NCBI GenBank assembly: GCA_963820055.1
Contig: CAWFYJ010000003.1
Coordinates: forward strand, 186,001-250,000
Direction: 5' to 3'
DNA length: 64,000 nt
From: RHKX01 sp963820055
GTDB taxonomy: Bacteria; Actinomycetota; Thermoleophilia; Solirubrobacterales; 70-9
The notes under the pieces are model-generated. The model saw nothing but the letters and a program-made list of their open reading frames with translations, made no database searches and was not told where the DNA came from. Of the stretch, positions 32,090 to 41,014 are shown one piece after another. Within the stretch, counting starts at the first letter, position 1; each line of letters starts with the position of its first letter. A program made the translations under genes and the position numbers.

Positions 32090-33114
32090 GCTTCCTCCGC
32101 CTCCAGGAACTCCTCGCGCTCGAGCGGCTTGCTGCCGCCCTCGGGGATTTCGGACTCCGGCCCGTGCAGCCAGCAGGCGACGCGCTGGCCGCCGGGCGCC
32201 TTCACCTCGACCGGGTGGACGGCGGCGCAGACCTCCATCGCGTTCGGGCAACGGGGATGGAACCGGCACGCCGGGGGCGGGTCGATCAGGCTCGGCGGCG
32301 CACCGGGTATGTAGTTGAGGCCGGTCGTCTCGAGCGAGATCGTCGAGCGGAGCAGCTCCCGGGTGTAGGGGTGGGCGGGCTCCGAGAAGACCTCACGCGA
32401 GTCGCCCTCCTCGACGATCTCGCCGGCGTACATGACCGCGACCCGGTCGCAGGCCTCGGCGACGATGCCGAGGTTGTGAGTTATCAGCAGGATCGCCGTG
32501 TCGAAGTTGCGGCGCAGGTCACTGAGGATCCCGAGGATCTGCGCCTCGACGATCACGTCAAGGGCGGTCGTCGGCTCGTCGGCGATCAGCACCTTCGGCT
32601 CGAGGACGAGCGCCAGCGCGATCATGATCCGCTGCCGCATCCCGCCCGAGAACTCGTGCGGGTACTGACCGAAGCGGGTTCGCGGGATCCCCATGCCGGC
32701 GAGCGTCTCCAGCGACCGCCGCCGCACCTCCTCCTTGTCGAGGTCGGGCATGTGGCTGTGGACCGCTTCGCGGAAGTGGGCCTCGATCGTCTGCAGCGGG
32801 TCGAGCCGGGTCATCGGTTCCTGGAAGATCAGGCCGAGCTCCGGTCCCCGCATCTCGTGCATCTGCTTCTGCGGGACGCCGACGAGCTCGCGCCCGTCGT
32901 AGCGGACCGAGCCGGCGACCGCCGCCGCATCGGGAAGCAGCCCGAGGACACCGCGCCCGAGCGTCGACTTGCCGCAGCCGGACTCGCCGACGAGCCCGAG
33001 GGTCTCACCGGCACCGATCGAGAAGCTGACGCCGTCGACCGCGCGCACGGGGTCGCCGCCGGTGCCGTACCAGACCCGGAGATCGCGAACGTCGAGGATC
33101 GGCTCGTCGCTCAT
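32086..33114 (-). CDS. oppD: Oligopeptide/dipeptide ABC transporter ATPase OppD-like
   Basis: The 342-residue protein has Walker A GESGCGKST (about 37-45), signature FSGGMRQRIMIA, Walker B VLIADEPTTALDV, the switch VITHNLGIV-type sequence LITHNLGIV, and the C-terminal peptide-transporter domain. That domain is PPACRFHPRCPNAMEVC with the closing VACWLHG. It has normal family length, unlike its partner OppF. It overlaps oppC and oppF by four bases each. Confidence 0.93.
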   Translation of the reverse strand: MSDEPILDVRDLRVWYGTGGDPVRAVDGVSFSIGAGETLGLVGESGCGKSTLGRGVLGLLPDAAAVAGSVRYDGRELVGVPQKQMHEMRGPELGLIFQEPMTRLDPLQTIEAHFREAVHSHMPDLDKEEVRRRSLETLAGMGIPRTRFGQYPHEFSGGMRQRIMIALALVLEPKVLIADEPTTALDVIVEAQILGILSDLRRNFDTAILLITHNLGIVAEACDRVAVMYAGEIVEEGDSREVFSEPAHPYTRELLRSTISLETTGLNYIPGAPPSLIDPPPACRFHPRCPNAMEVCAAVHPVEVKAPGGQRVACWLHGPESEIPEGGSKPLEREEFLEAEEA

Positions 33115-34109
33115 GGTCCCCTCGCTTCCCCGCCCGCCGACGACGGCGGCTGCGGCGGCGCGACCTGGCGGCCCGGATCCTCGGCGGTTCGCTCCGGAAT
33201 CTCAGGCGGAGCGGTGCTGCGCGAACGGATCAGCGGGTTGATGACGTCGTTGAGCCCTTCGCCGAGCAGGGTGAAGCCGGTCACGAGGGCGACGATCGCG
33301 ACGCCCGGGAAGAGACCCGTCCACCAGATGCCGGCGCCGGCGTCGTCGATCGCGCGCTGGAGGTCGTAGCCCCACTCGGCGGCGTCGGTCGGCTGAATGC
33401 CGTAGCCGAGGAAGCCGAGCGCGGCGAGGGTGAGGATCGCGTCGGCCGCGTTCAGGGTCGCGAGCGCCGGGACGCTCTGGATCACGTTCTGGAGCACGTA
33501 GCGACTGATGATCGTCCGCCGCGGGGCACCGAGCGCCCGGGCAGCGTCGACGTACGGCTCCTCGCGAACGCTGATCACGTGGTTTCTGACCACGCGGAAA
33601 TATTGCGGGACGTAGACGGCGGTGATCGCGACGGCCGCCGTCACGACCCCCTGGCCGAGCTTGTCGGAGAGCAGGAACGCGATCACGATCGCCAGCAGGA
33701 TGTAGGGGAAGGCGAAGAGCGCGTCCATGATCAGGACGAGCACGCGGTCGGCGCGGCCGCCGGTGTAGCCGGAGAAGAGGCCGAGCGGGACGCCGATCAG
33801 GAGCGAGAAGACGACCGCGAGGATGACGACCTCGATCGCCGTTCGCGAGCCCCAGACGACCCGGGAGAGGACGTCGTAGTTGCCGACGGTCGTCCCGAAC
33901 GGATGGGTGCCGTCGGGCGAGCCCTGCTTCGGGAAGCGAATCGCGCCTTCCTGGACCTGGTCGAAGCCGTAGGGCGCGATCAGCGGCGCGAAGATCGCGA
34001 GGACGACAAAGAAGACGACGATCCCGACGCCGGTCCAGAGCAGCGTGCGCGAGACGCCGGTCGATTCGCGGATCGGCCCGAGGATGCGAGAGATGCGGCG
34101 CTGCTTCAT
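33111..34109 (-). CDS. oppC: Peptide ABC transporter permease OppC/DppC-like
   Basis: From ATG 34109 the protein has 332 residues. An N-terminal helix (VGIVVFFVVLAIFAPLIAP) is followed by HPFGTTVGNYDVLSRVVWG, the conserved DppC periplasmic segment. The ABC-permease loop EEPYVDAARALGAPRRTII contacts the ATPases. A 40-residue Pro-rich tail ends it. Frame upstream of 34109 is rejected because it is antisense-like and overlaps oppB. Confidence 0.92.
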   Translation of the reverse strand: MKQRRISRILGPIRESTGVSRTLLWTGVGIVVFFVVLAIFAPLIAPYGFDQVQEGAIRFPKQGSPDGTHPFGTTVGNYDVLSRVVWGSRTAIEVVILAVVFSLLIGVPLGLFSGYTGGRADRVLVLIMDALFAFPYILLAIVIAFLLSDKLGQGVVTAAVAITAVYVPQYFRVVRNHVISVREEPYVDAARALGAPRRTIISRYVLQNVIQSVPALATLNAADAILTLAALGFLGYGIQPTDAAEWGYDLQRAIDDAGAGIWWTGLFPGVAIVALVTGFTLLGEGLNDVINPLIRSRSTAPPEIPERTAEDPGRQVAPPQPPSSAGGEARGP

Positions 34110-35137
34110 CGGTACCTCACCCGCGGGTCGATGAAGGCATTGACGAGGTCGATCAGCAGCGAGACGATCACGACCGCGACGGCGAAGACGGTGACGATGC
34201 CCTGCACGGCGATGTAGTCGCGTTGGTTGAGGTAGCGGATTAGTTCCGAGCCGATCCCGGGCCAGTTGAACGTCTCCTCGGTGAGGACGGCGCCGCCGAG
34301 GAGGATCGCGAACTGGAGGCCGGCGACGGTCACGACCGGGACCATCGCGTTGCGGAACGCGTGGTTGACGACGACGCGGCGCTCGCTCACCCCGCGTGCC
34401 CGCGCCGCCTCGACGTAGTCGCCGCGCATCGTCTGCAAGAGGTTGACGCGGATCAGCCGGACGAGGACGCCGCTGATCGTCAGCCCGAGGACGAGGGCCG
34501 GCAGGACGAGGTGCTGAAGCACGTCCCAGAAGGCGCTCCAGTCGCCGGCCAGCAGCGTGTCGATGAGATAGAAGTGGGTGACCTTGTCGAGGTCGAACTC
34601 GACGATCGGGCTGGCCCTCCCCGATGTCGGCCAGCCGACCTGCGACGCCGCGAGCTGGAAGAGAAAACCGAGGAAGAAGACCGGGAACGCGTAGATGATG
34701 ATCCCGTAGAGGCGTCCGCCGATATCCCACGGCCCGTCGCGGAACCGGCCGGCGAGAAGTCCGAGTGGGACGCCGACGAGCAGGGTTATCGAGAACGCCG
34801 CAAGGGTCAGCTCGAGGGTGGCGCTGCCGTTCTCGACGATTATCGACGGGACCGAACGGTTGTCGGTGACCGACTCGCCGAGGTCGAGGGTCGCGACCTG
34901 GCCGAGGTACTCGCCGTACTGCTGGACGATCGGCTTGTCATAGCCGGCCGCCTCCTTGCGCTTCTCGAGCTCCTTGGCGGGCAGCCGGGCGCCGAGCGAG
35001 GCCGTGATCGGGTCGCCCGGCGCCACCCGCATCAGCAGGAAGACGACGGTGAGGAGGATCAGGACGGTCGGCAGGGCGAGCGCAACCCGCGTCAGCACAT
35101 AGGTGCGCAGCCCGGCCGAACCGCTCGAGTCCTTCAA
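34106..35137 (-). CDS. oppB: Peptide ABC transporter permease OppB/DppB-like
   Basis: The 343-residue membrane protein opens with YVLTRVALALPTVLILLTVVF, typical of DppB, has the MRVAPGDPITASLG segment, and carries the ATPase-contact loop RGDYVEAARARGVSERRVV. It ends VDLVNAFIDPRVRY-like (IDLVNAFIDPRVRYR), the standard DppB end. It lies 34 bp after oppA in the same operon. Confidence 0.93.
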   Translation of the reverse strand: MKDSSGSAGLRTYVLTRVALALPTVLILLTVVFLLMRVAPGDPITASLGARLPAKELEKRKEAAGYDKPIVQQYGEYLGQVATLDLGESVTDNRSVPSIIVENGSATLELTLAAFSITLLVGVPLGLLAGRFRDGPWDIGGRLYGIIIYAFPVFFLGFLFQLAASQVGWPTSGRASPIVEFDLDKVTHFYLIDTLLAGDWSAFWDVLQHLVLPALVLGLTISGVLVRLIRVNLLQTMRGDYVEAARARGVSERRVVVNHAFRNAMVPVVTVAGLQFAILLGGAVLTEETFNWPGIGSELIRYLNQRDYIAVQGIVTVFAVAVVIVSLLIDLVNAFIDPRVRYR

Positions 35138-35171
35138 ATCACGCTCCCCGCCCGCGCCGGGGCTGGAGTTC

Positions 35172-36752
35172 CTACTGGTCCTTCGAGATCAGCCAGAACC
35201 GGAAGATGAAGGAGGGATCGAAGGTCTCCTCCACCCCGTTGACGCCGTCGCGCACCGCGGCGACCTGATCGGCCTGCCAGATCGGGACCGTCGGCGCGTC
35301 GGTCGCACCGATCTTCTGGATCTGGTCGAACGCCTTCTCGCGCACGGACGGGTCGTCACTGGCCCGCTCCTCGGCGATCAGCTTGTTCATCTCGGGGTTG
35401 TCGTAGTGGGTGTTCAGGAAGCTGTCCGGGAGGTAGAACGGCGACGTGTAGTCGTCGGCGTCCGGGTAGTCCGGGAACCAGCCGAGCTGGTACTGCGGGT
35501 ACTTGTCGGTGAACGCCGCCGTCGAGTACTGGTTCCACTCGGTCGACTTCAGCGTCACGTCGAAGAGGCCGCTCTCATCGAGCTGGCGCTTGATCTCGGC
35601 GTACTCGTCGCCCGAGGAGGCGCCGTAGTGAGACGGGGTCCACCAGACCTCGAGCGGCACCGGCGTGTCGACGCCCGCGTCCTCGAGCGTCTGCTTCGCG
35701 GCGTCGGTGTCGGGGCCGTCCCCGTACTCGTCGGCGAATGCCTGCGTTGCGTACTCGACGCCCTGCGGGACCATCGAGTAGAGCGGCTGGACGGTGCCGT
35801 TGTAGACGTTGTCGGCGATCGACTGACGGTCGACCGTCTGGGCGACCGCCTGGCGGATCGCCTGCTTCTGGGCGTCGTCGGTGCCCTCCTGAAGCTTCGT
35901 GTTGAACACGAGGTAGCGGATCTCGGTGCCGTTTCCGGAGACCACGTTGACGCCGTCGGCGCCCTCGAGGTCGTCGAAGTCGGTCGGGCTGAGGCTCCGG
36001 TAGGCGATGTCGACGTCGCCGTTCTCGACCGCGAGCTTCAGCGGCGAGGCCTTGTCGAAGTACTGGATGATCACCCGGTCGTTCTTGGCCGGGGCGTCGC
36101 CCTGGTAGCCGTCGTTCTTCTCCATGACCGTCTGCTGGCCGGGCTCATAGTCAGCGAGCGTGTAGCGGCCGGAACCGACCACCTGATCGCTCGGCTGGAG
36201 CTTGTCGGCGGGATAGACGTCGGAGGGGACGATCGCGAAGGAGCCGGTGGTCAGGAGGAGCGGCCACGTCCCGTCGGACTCCTTGAGGTTGAAGACGACG
36301 GTGTCGTCGCCCTTGGCCTCGATGCTCTTCATGTTCGCGAGCAGCGAGGAGGCGCCGTTCGGGTCGGCGATGTCGACATTGCGCTCGAAGGAGAAGACGA
36401 CGTCCTCGGCGGTCAGGTCCGAACCGTCGGAGAACTTCAGCCCGCTCTTCAGCGTGCACTCGAAGACCTTGTTGTCCTGGTCGGTGAACTCGCACTTCTC
36501 GGCGGCGTCGGGGACGGCCTTGTTGCCGCCGGGCTCGACGGTCAGGAGGTTCTGGTACATCGAGTAGATGCCGTCGTAGGAGGGGAGGTCGTAGGCCCCC
36601 GCCGGGTCGTAGGAGATCGGCTGGTCCGTGGTGCCACGGATGATCGTCCCTCCCGAGCTGCTGCTGGTCGAGTCGCTACTGCCGCATCCGGCGACGACGA
36701 ACACGGCGATGGCGGTTGCTGCGAGAACGAGCAGCAGACGGACCTTGGTCAT
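35172..36752 (-). CDS. oppA: Peptide-type ABC transporter substrate-binding lipoprotein
   Basis: The 526-residue protein has a lipoprotein signal (LLLVLAATAIAVFVVAGC, Cys 23) and an SBP family 5 fold. Markers are YSMYQNLLTVEPGG, CTLKSGLKFSDGSDLTAEDV and the C-terminal PIWQADQVAAVRDGVNGV. It captures oligopeptides or similar solutes for OppBCDF. As the first gene it faces a 195-bp divergent region with an inverted repeat at 36848-36879. Confidence 0.93.
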   Translation of the reverse strand: MTKVRLLLVLAATAIAVFVVAGCGSSDSTSSSSGGTIIRGTTDQPISYDPAGAYDLPSYDGIYSMYQNLLTVEPGGNKAVPDAAEKCEFTDQDNKVFECTLKSGLKFSDGSDLTAEDVVFSFERNVDIADPNGASSLLANMKSIEAKGDDTVVFNLKESDGTWPLLLTTGSFAIVPSDVYPADKLQPSDQVVGSGRYTLADYEPGQQTVMEKNDGYQGDAPAKNDRVIIQYFDKASPLKLAVENGDVDIAYRSLSPTDFDDLEGADGVNVVSGNGTEIRYLVFNTKLQEGTDDAQKQAIRQAVAQTVDRQSIADNVYNGTVQPLYSMVPQGVEYATQAFADEYGDGPDTDAAKQTLEDAGVDTPVPLEVWWTPSHYGASSGDEYAEIKRQLDESGLFDVTLKSTEWNQYSTAAFTDKYPQYQLGWFPDYPDADDYTSPFYLPDSFLNTHYDNPEMNKLIAEERASDDPSVREKAFDQIQKIGATDAPTVPIWQADQVAAVRDGVNGVEETFDPSFIFRFWLISKDQ

Positions 36753-36847
36753 TCGGGTTCTCCCCTTCTTGTTGCCTGACGACCGGAGCGCGTGGGCCCC
36801 GGACTTCCTCCTGCGGCCACACTATCCATCCGCGGAGCTTCGTGGGG

Positions 36848-36879
36848 CGCGAATATCGACACCGGCTGGGATATTCGTG
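36848..36879. promoter_or_regulatory. Inverted repeat CGAATATC-N12-GATATTCG between oppA and cupredoxin gene
   Basis: The arms CGCGAATATC and GATATTCGTG pair over nine of ten positions with a 12-bp spacer. The AT-rich core stands out in the GC-rich setting. It lies about 95 bp upstream of the oppA start and 70 bp upstream of the cupredoxin start, a suitable place for a regulator of either gene. Confidence 0.55.
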
Positions 36880-36947
36880 GTTGCGGTCGTCCGCCTTTGT
36901 GAATAGTTTCCCGAGGTCGGTCAATCGAAGAGCTCGGAGGGAGCAAT

Positions 36948-37523
36948 ATGAGGGGAAGAACGAAACTGCGTGCGATAGCCGCTGGAGCCGTCGTGGCCGC
37001 ATCCGTCGGTGCCATCGGTGTCGCTTCGATCAGCGCGTCCGCAGCGGACAGGGCGGGCTCTGCCGGGACCGCCAAGATCAAGATGGAGGTCAAGGGCAAG
37101 GGGAAGAACGCCGACCTGTTCTTCAGCGGGCCGAAGGAGATCGAGAAGGGAGCCAAGCTCAAGATCGTCAACAAGACGAGTCCGAGCAAGGTCGGCCCCC
37201 ACACCTTCACGCTGATCAAGAAGAACCGCCTGCCGAAGACCAAGAAGGACATCAAGGCGTGTGAGAACCTCGAGCTCGCCGTCTGCATGAACGGCGCGAA
37301 GGCGCACGAGGTCGACCTCCAGACGTTCCAGGTGAACCGCCCGAAGGTCGAAGTCGGCAAGAAGGGCTGGGATCAGTCGTTCGGGAAGATCGGCGACTCC
37401 TGGTTCACGCAGACCGCCGGCGCTCACAACACCCGGAAGGTCTCGGCCAACGACGGCAAGACCCTCTACTACTTCTGCCTGGTCCATCCCTTCATGCAGG
37501 GGAAGATCAAGGTCGTCAAGTAA
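36948..37523 (+). CDS. Secreted plastocyanin-like cupredoxin
   Basis: The 191-residue protein has a Sec signal (AIAAGAVVAASVGAIGVASISASA) and one cupredoxin domain. Type 1 copper ligands are seen as the His in VGPHTFTLIKK and the Cys, His and Met in YYFCLVHPFMQGKIKV. An extra Cys pair (CENLELAVC) may form a disulfide. It could carry electrons for the multicopper oxidase encoded next. GGAGGG lies 6 bases before the ATG. Confidence 0.88.
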   Translation: MRGRTKLRAIAAGAVVAASVGAIGVASISASAADRAGSAGTAKIKMEVKGKGKNADLFFSGPKEIEKGAKLKIVNKTSPSKVGPHTFTLIKKNRLPKTKKDIKACENLELAVCMNGAKAHEVDLQTFQVNRPKVEVGKKGWDQSFGKIGDSWFTQTAGAHNTRKVSANDGKTLYYFCLVHPFMQGKIKVVK

Positions 37524-37560
37524 GGACCGCGTCCTGACCGGGGGTCGAGAGGACGACGAT

Positions 37561-37596
37561 GGCACCCGCCGGGAGCCGACGCTCCCGGCGGGTGCC
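37561..37596. terminator. 16-bp perfect hairpin between cupredoxin and multicopper oxidase genes
   Basis: GGCACCCGCCGGGAGC pairs perfectly with its complement around the loop CGAC. It starts 37 bp after the cupredoxin stop. It has no U-run, so it may be a GC-type terminator, an mRNA 3' stabiliser, or an attenuator for the next gene. Confidence 0.6.
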
Positions 37597-37599
37597 CGC

Positions 37600-39156
37600 C
37601 TGAGCCGGCGGCGGCTCCTGGTCGCGGCTGCGGGCGGAGCTGCGGCGCTCGCCGCGCCGACGCCGCTGCTCCGCGGCGGTCCGGCGTCGAGCGTCGCCGC
37701 CTCCAGGTCCGCGCGCACGCCGTTCCGCTCGGAGCTGCCGATCCCGAGGGTCCTGACCACCCCGGACATCGACCTGCCGATCGTCGAGGCCGAGATCCCG
37801 GTCCTGCCGGGGCGACCGACGAAGATGTGGACGTACGGCGGCGACTTCCCGGGGCCGACGATCCGCCGGCCGACCGGCGAGACGACCCGGGCCACGTTCC
37901 GGCACCAGCTCCCGAAGTCCGCGGGCGAGCTGACGGTCCACCTCCACGGCGGCCATAACCGCTCCGACGACGACGGCCAGCCCGGCGGCCTCACCGCGAA
38001 CCTGCGGGAGTCGCTCTATTGCGACATCTCCGGCCGCCTCAGCGCCCGCGAATCCGGCAACGACCTCCTTATCGCCCGCGGCGGCGAGCGCACATACACC
38101 TACGACTTCACCGAGGATGGCCACCCCGAGCGGGGTGCGATGCACTGGTATCACGACCATCGCCTCGACAACACCGGCCGGAACGTCTGGCGCGGCCTCG
38201 CCGGAATGTGGATCAGCGACGACGCGCTCGACCTCTCGCTGCCGCTCCCGCGCGGATCGCGGGACATCCCACTGATGCTCTGCGACCGCTCCTTCGACAA
38301 GCGCAACCAGCTGACGAACCCGTTCGGAGGCGGAGCCCACGCCCCCAACGACGGCGTCACCGGCCGCCACGTCCTCGTCAACGGCGCGATCCTCCCCCAC
38401 CACCGCGTCAACGCCTGCCGCTACCGGCTGCGGATCCTCAACGCGTCGAACTTCCGCTCCTACAACCTGGCGATGACGGGCGGGGCGAAGATGACCCAGA
38501 TCGGCACCGAGGCCGGGCTGATGCCGGCGCCGCTCGCTCGCCGGAAGATCCTGATCGGGCCCGGCGAGCGCGTCGACCTGATCGTCGACTTCGCGGCCGC
38601 GAAGCACAGCGACGTCGAGCTGCGGAGCGTGTCCCGGGCCGGTGGCCCGGATCGGCTCGGCTCGAAGACCTACAAGGGGACGCTGATGCAGTTCCGGGTC
38701 GGCAGGCCGATCACCGACACCACCGCGATCCCCTCCGAGCTGCGGCCGCTGCCCGGCTGGGTCGCCGACGCGTCGCCGGCGGTCGACAAGACGTGGCGGA
38801 TCTCGATCGGGTCCGGCTTCCCGCCGCCGTGGCTCCTGAACGGCCGAACCTACGACCCCGCCTTCGTCGAACACCGCGCGCAGCTCGGCACCGTCGAGAC
38901 CTGGCGCCTCGTCAACGCCACGAACGTCGCCCACCTCCTCCACATCCACCAAACGGACTGGTACCTCCTCAGCCGCAACGGCAAGGCGCCGCCGCCGTGG
39001 GAGGCGTGCATGAAGGAGACGTTCTTCATGGACCCCGGCGACGAGCTAATCGTCGCCGGACGATTCAGCGACTACACCGGCAAATACGTCGTCCACTGCC
39101 ACATGCTCGACCACGAGGACCACGGTCTGATGTCGCAGTTCGAGACGTTCGCCTAG
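37600..39156 (+). CDS. Multicopper oxidase with twin-arginine signal (start uncertain)
   Basis: The four copper-binding segments are VHLHGGHN, MHWYHDH, HLLHIHQTDW and YVVHCHMLDHEDHGLM, so trinuclear and type 1 sites are complete. Upstream of the first ATG (37825) the frame stays open and encodes SRRRLLVAAAGGAAALAAP, a clear Tat signal. It has no ATG, GTG or TTG start; the CTG at 37600 would give MSRRRLLV and is used here. A well-placed ATG with GAGAGG upstream (37559) is in another frame and stops after 14 codons. A sequencing error or real frameshift is possible. The oxidised substrate is unknown. Confidence 0.8.
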   Translation: MSRRRLLVAAAGGAAALAAPTPLLRGGPASSVAASRSARTPFRSELPIPRVLTTPDIDLPIVEAEIPVLPGRPTKMWTYGGDFPGPTIRRPTGETTRATFRHQLPKSAGELTVHLHGGHNRSDDDGQPGGLTANLRESLYCDISGRLSARESGNDLLIARGGERTYTYDFTEDGHPERGAMHWYHDHRLDNTGRNVWRGLAGMWISDDALDLSLPLPRGSRDIPLMLCDRSFDKRNQLTNPFGGGAHAPNDGVTGRHVLVNGAILPHHRVNACRYRLRILNASNFRSYNLAMTGGAKMTQIGTEAGLMPAPLARRKILIGPGERVDLIVDFAAAKHSDVELRSVSRAGGPDRLGSKTYKGTLMQFRVGRPITDTTAIPSELRPLPGWVADASPAVDKTWRISIGSGFPPPWLLNGRTYDPAFVEHRAQLGTVETWRLVNATNVAHLLHIHQTDWYLLSRNGKAPPPWEACMKETFFMDPGDELIVAGRFSDYTGKYVVHCHMLDHEDHGLMSQFETFA

Positions 39157-39168
39157 CCTCCCGGCGCC

Positions 39169-39960
39169 ATGGAGACGTTCACCGACGCTCACCGGGGCGG
39201 CACCGGACCACCGCTTGTCCTCCTCCACGGCTTCACCGACACGTGGCGGACCTGGGAGCTCGTCCTCCCCGCGCTCGAACGGAGCCGCGACGTCCTGGCT
39301 CCGACCCTCGCGGGACACGCCGGCGGGTCGCCGCTGGCCGAGCCGGCGGGCGAGGCGATCGTCGATTCGGTCGAGGCGGCGATGGACGCTGCCGGCATCG
39401 AGACGGCGGACATCGCCGGAAACTCGCTCGGCGGCTACGTCGCCCTCCGCCTCGCCGAGCGCGGCCGCGCTCGCAGCGTCGTCGCCCTGGCGCCGGCCGG
39501 CGGCTGGGCGCCGGGCGACGAGTCCTTCCGCGAGACGCTCGTCTACTTCGAGCAGCTCCAGGAGCTTCTGAAGATGGCGGCCCCGTTCGCCGACCAGATC
39601 GTCGCCTCCCCGGAGGGTCGCCGCCGGGCCACGGAGTTCGTCTCCGTCGCCTACGATCACATTCCAGCCGAGCTCCTCGCCCATCAGATCGTCGGGGCGG
39701 CGAGCTGCAGCGGTGCCACCGCGCTGATCGAGTACGCCGGCCGCGAGGGCTGGCCGCTGGACCCGGCACGGATCGAGTGCCCGGTCAGGATCGTCTGGGG
39801 AGTCGAGGACAGGATCCTCGCCTGGCCGACCGCGGCGGCCGGCTACCGGGAGTCGCTCCCGCAGGCGGACTGGGTCGTCCTCGAGGGCGTCGGCCACTGC
39901 CCGCAGCTCGACGTTCCCGCCGAGACCGCGGACCTGATCCTCGGATTCACGGGAAGCTGA
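39169..39960 (+). CDS. Alpha/beta hydrolase
   Basis: The 263-residue protein has the oxyanion strand LVLLHGFTD, the nucleophile elbow AGNSLGGYVALRLA (Ser about residue 86), the acid in VWGVEDRILAW and the His in EGVGHCPQLD. The catalytic triad is complete and there is no signal peptide, so it acts in the cytoplasm. It lies 12 bp after the oxidase gene. The substrate cannot be predicted. Confidence 0.9.
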   Translation: METFTDAHRGGTGPPLVLLHGFTDTWRTWELVLPALERSRDVLAPTLAGHAGGSPLAEPAGEAIVDSVEAAMDAAGIETADIAGNSLGGYVALRLAERGRARSVVALAPAGGWAPGDESFRETLVYFEQLQELLKMAAPFADQIVASPEGRRRATEFVSVAYDHIPAELLAHQIVGAASCSGATALIEYAGREGWPLDPARIECPVRIVWGVEDRILAWPTAAAGYRESLPQADWVVLEGVGHCPQLDVPAETADLILGFTGS

Positions 39961-39979
39961 GCCGGGCGGCGTCGCGAAC

Positions 39980-40012
39980 GCAGATCGGCGACCGTGGTGG
40001 CCGCCGATCTGC
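39980..40012. terminator. Convergent-gene hairpin GCAGATCGGCG-N11-CGCCGATCTGC
   Basis: The arms form an 11-bp perfect stem between the hydrolase gene and the convergent gene at 40045. It probably ends both transcripts, though no U-run is present. Confidence 0.65.
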
Positions 40013-40044
40013 AGCCGGTCTGACAGGTCAGTGGGTCGCCGGCC

Positions 40045-40401
40045 TCAGCCGACGGCCTCTGCGGCGGTCGGAATCGACCGCAGCCAATCGACGAGCGTCA
40101 GGCTCTTCTCCGGCTGTGTGCCAGAGCTCATCGCCTCCCACCCGCCGCGCGTGTGCTGGGCTCGCAGTGCGAGGTCAGCTGCTCCTTCGGCGGCTTCGGC
40201 CAACTCGCCGTCGCTCGCTTCCGGAGCCTCTTCCTTCGCCAGCACCCACGCCATCGTGAATGCCACGGCGTACCCGAGCTTGTCGAACTCGTCGAGAACC
40301 GGCCCTCGGGCCTTCAGCGATTCTCGTAGAGCGCCCTCAATCCCATGGTCGTTGGACATCTCTGCATAGACACGACGGCCCAATGCATCTACCCCGATCA
40401 T
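40045..40401 (-). CDS. Hypothetical protein
   Basis: The 118-residue protein is not recognised. It is helical and acidic, with LGYAVAFTMAWVLAKEEAPE and ALRAQHTRGGWEAM. GAGGAGA lies about 10 bases before the ATG at 40401. A TTG start at 40536 would add 45 residues of lower-quality sequence with two Trp-Cys pairs. The 5' region has lower GC than its surroundings, a possible sign of transfer. Confidence 0.6.
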   Translation of the reverse strand: MIGVDALGRRVYAEMSNDHGIEGALRESLKARGPVLDEFDKLGYAVAFTMAWVLAKEEAPEASDGELAEAAEGAADLALRAQHTRGGWEAMSSGTQPEKSLTLVDWLRSIPTAAEAVG

Positions 40402-40683
40402 TCTGCTTGCGTCTCCTCGCTTCGGAGGAAACCCCCAGCACCAGTCACACCTGAGACGGTTGCGATCGGTGGCTTTCCAATCTGTCCACCCCTGGTCGTG
40501 GGGCTCGGGGGACCCTAGCCGCTGACTCTCCGTCAAGGAAGGACATAGTTTTCCTGCTTTTCGTCCACACGTCTACGTCTCTCCCGCCCCCGCCGTCGGT
40601 GAATCGATCCCGGTAGCTTTCGGGGCGCAGGCATGGCCGCCCCTCGTCGCGGGGCGGCCGCGGAGAAGAAAGGAGAGGGGCAG

Positions 40684-40881
40684 ATGAAGAGCGCGCTCGC
40701 CGCGTTTCTCTACGGGCTCGGAGCCCTGGCGCTCCTCGTCGTCGTCAACTGGGCACGCAAGGACATCTTCGTCGGCCTGGTCGCCGCCGTCCTGATCCTC
40801 GCCGCGGTCGGGGTCGCATCACTCCGCTCGGGCGCCGAGGAGGACGAGCCGGCAGGCTCGACGGGTTCGAGCCGGCGCTAG
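40684..40881 (+). CDS. Small membrane protein
   Basis: The 65-residue protein has two hydrophobic segments (FLYGLGALALLVVVNWA and FVGLVAAVLILAAVGVASL) and an acidic/Ser tail. AGGAGAGGGG lies just before the ATG. An in-frame start 17 codons upstream is less likely because it would cover the ribosome site. The function is unknown. Confidence 0.65.
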   Translation: MKSALAAFLYGLGALALLVVVNWARKDIFVGLVAAVLILAAVGVASLRSGAEEDEPAGSTGSSRR

Positions 40882-41014
40882 TCGCGATTCGCGTGCGGCC
40901 AGCCGGGTCGACCGGACCGCGGCACCGGACCGATCAGGGACCGACGCCGAGCCCGCAGACGGCGGGTGCATCCGCAGTCACGGCCTGATCGACCGCGCGG
41001 GACCGATTCCGGCG

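Noticed and set aside
30536..32314. 590-codon plus-strand frame over oppF
   Set aside because: Antisense to oppF; its repeated RRFIT segment is only the complement of the GDEAA-encoding repeats.
38019..40259. 746-codon plus-strand frame spanning oxidase and hydrolase
   Set aside because: Another frame of two well-supported genes; composition is Arg/Pro/His-rich without domains.
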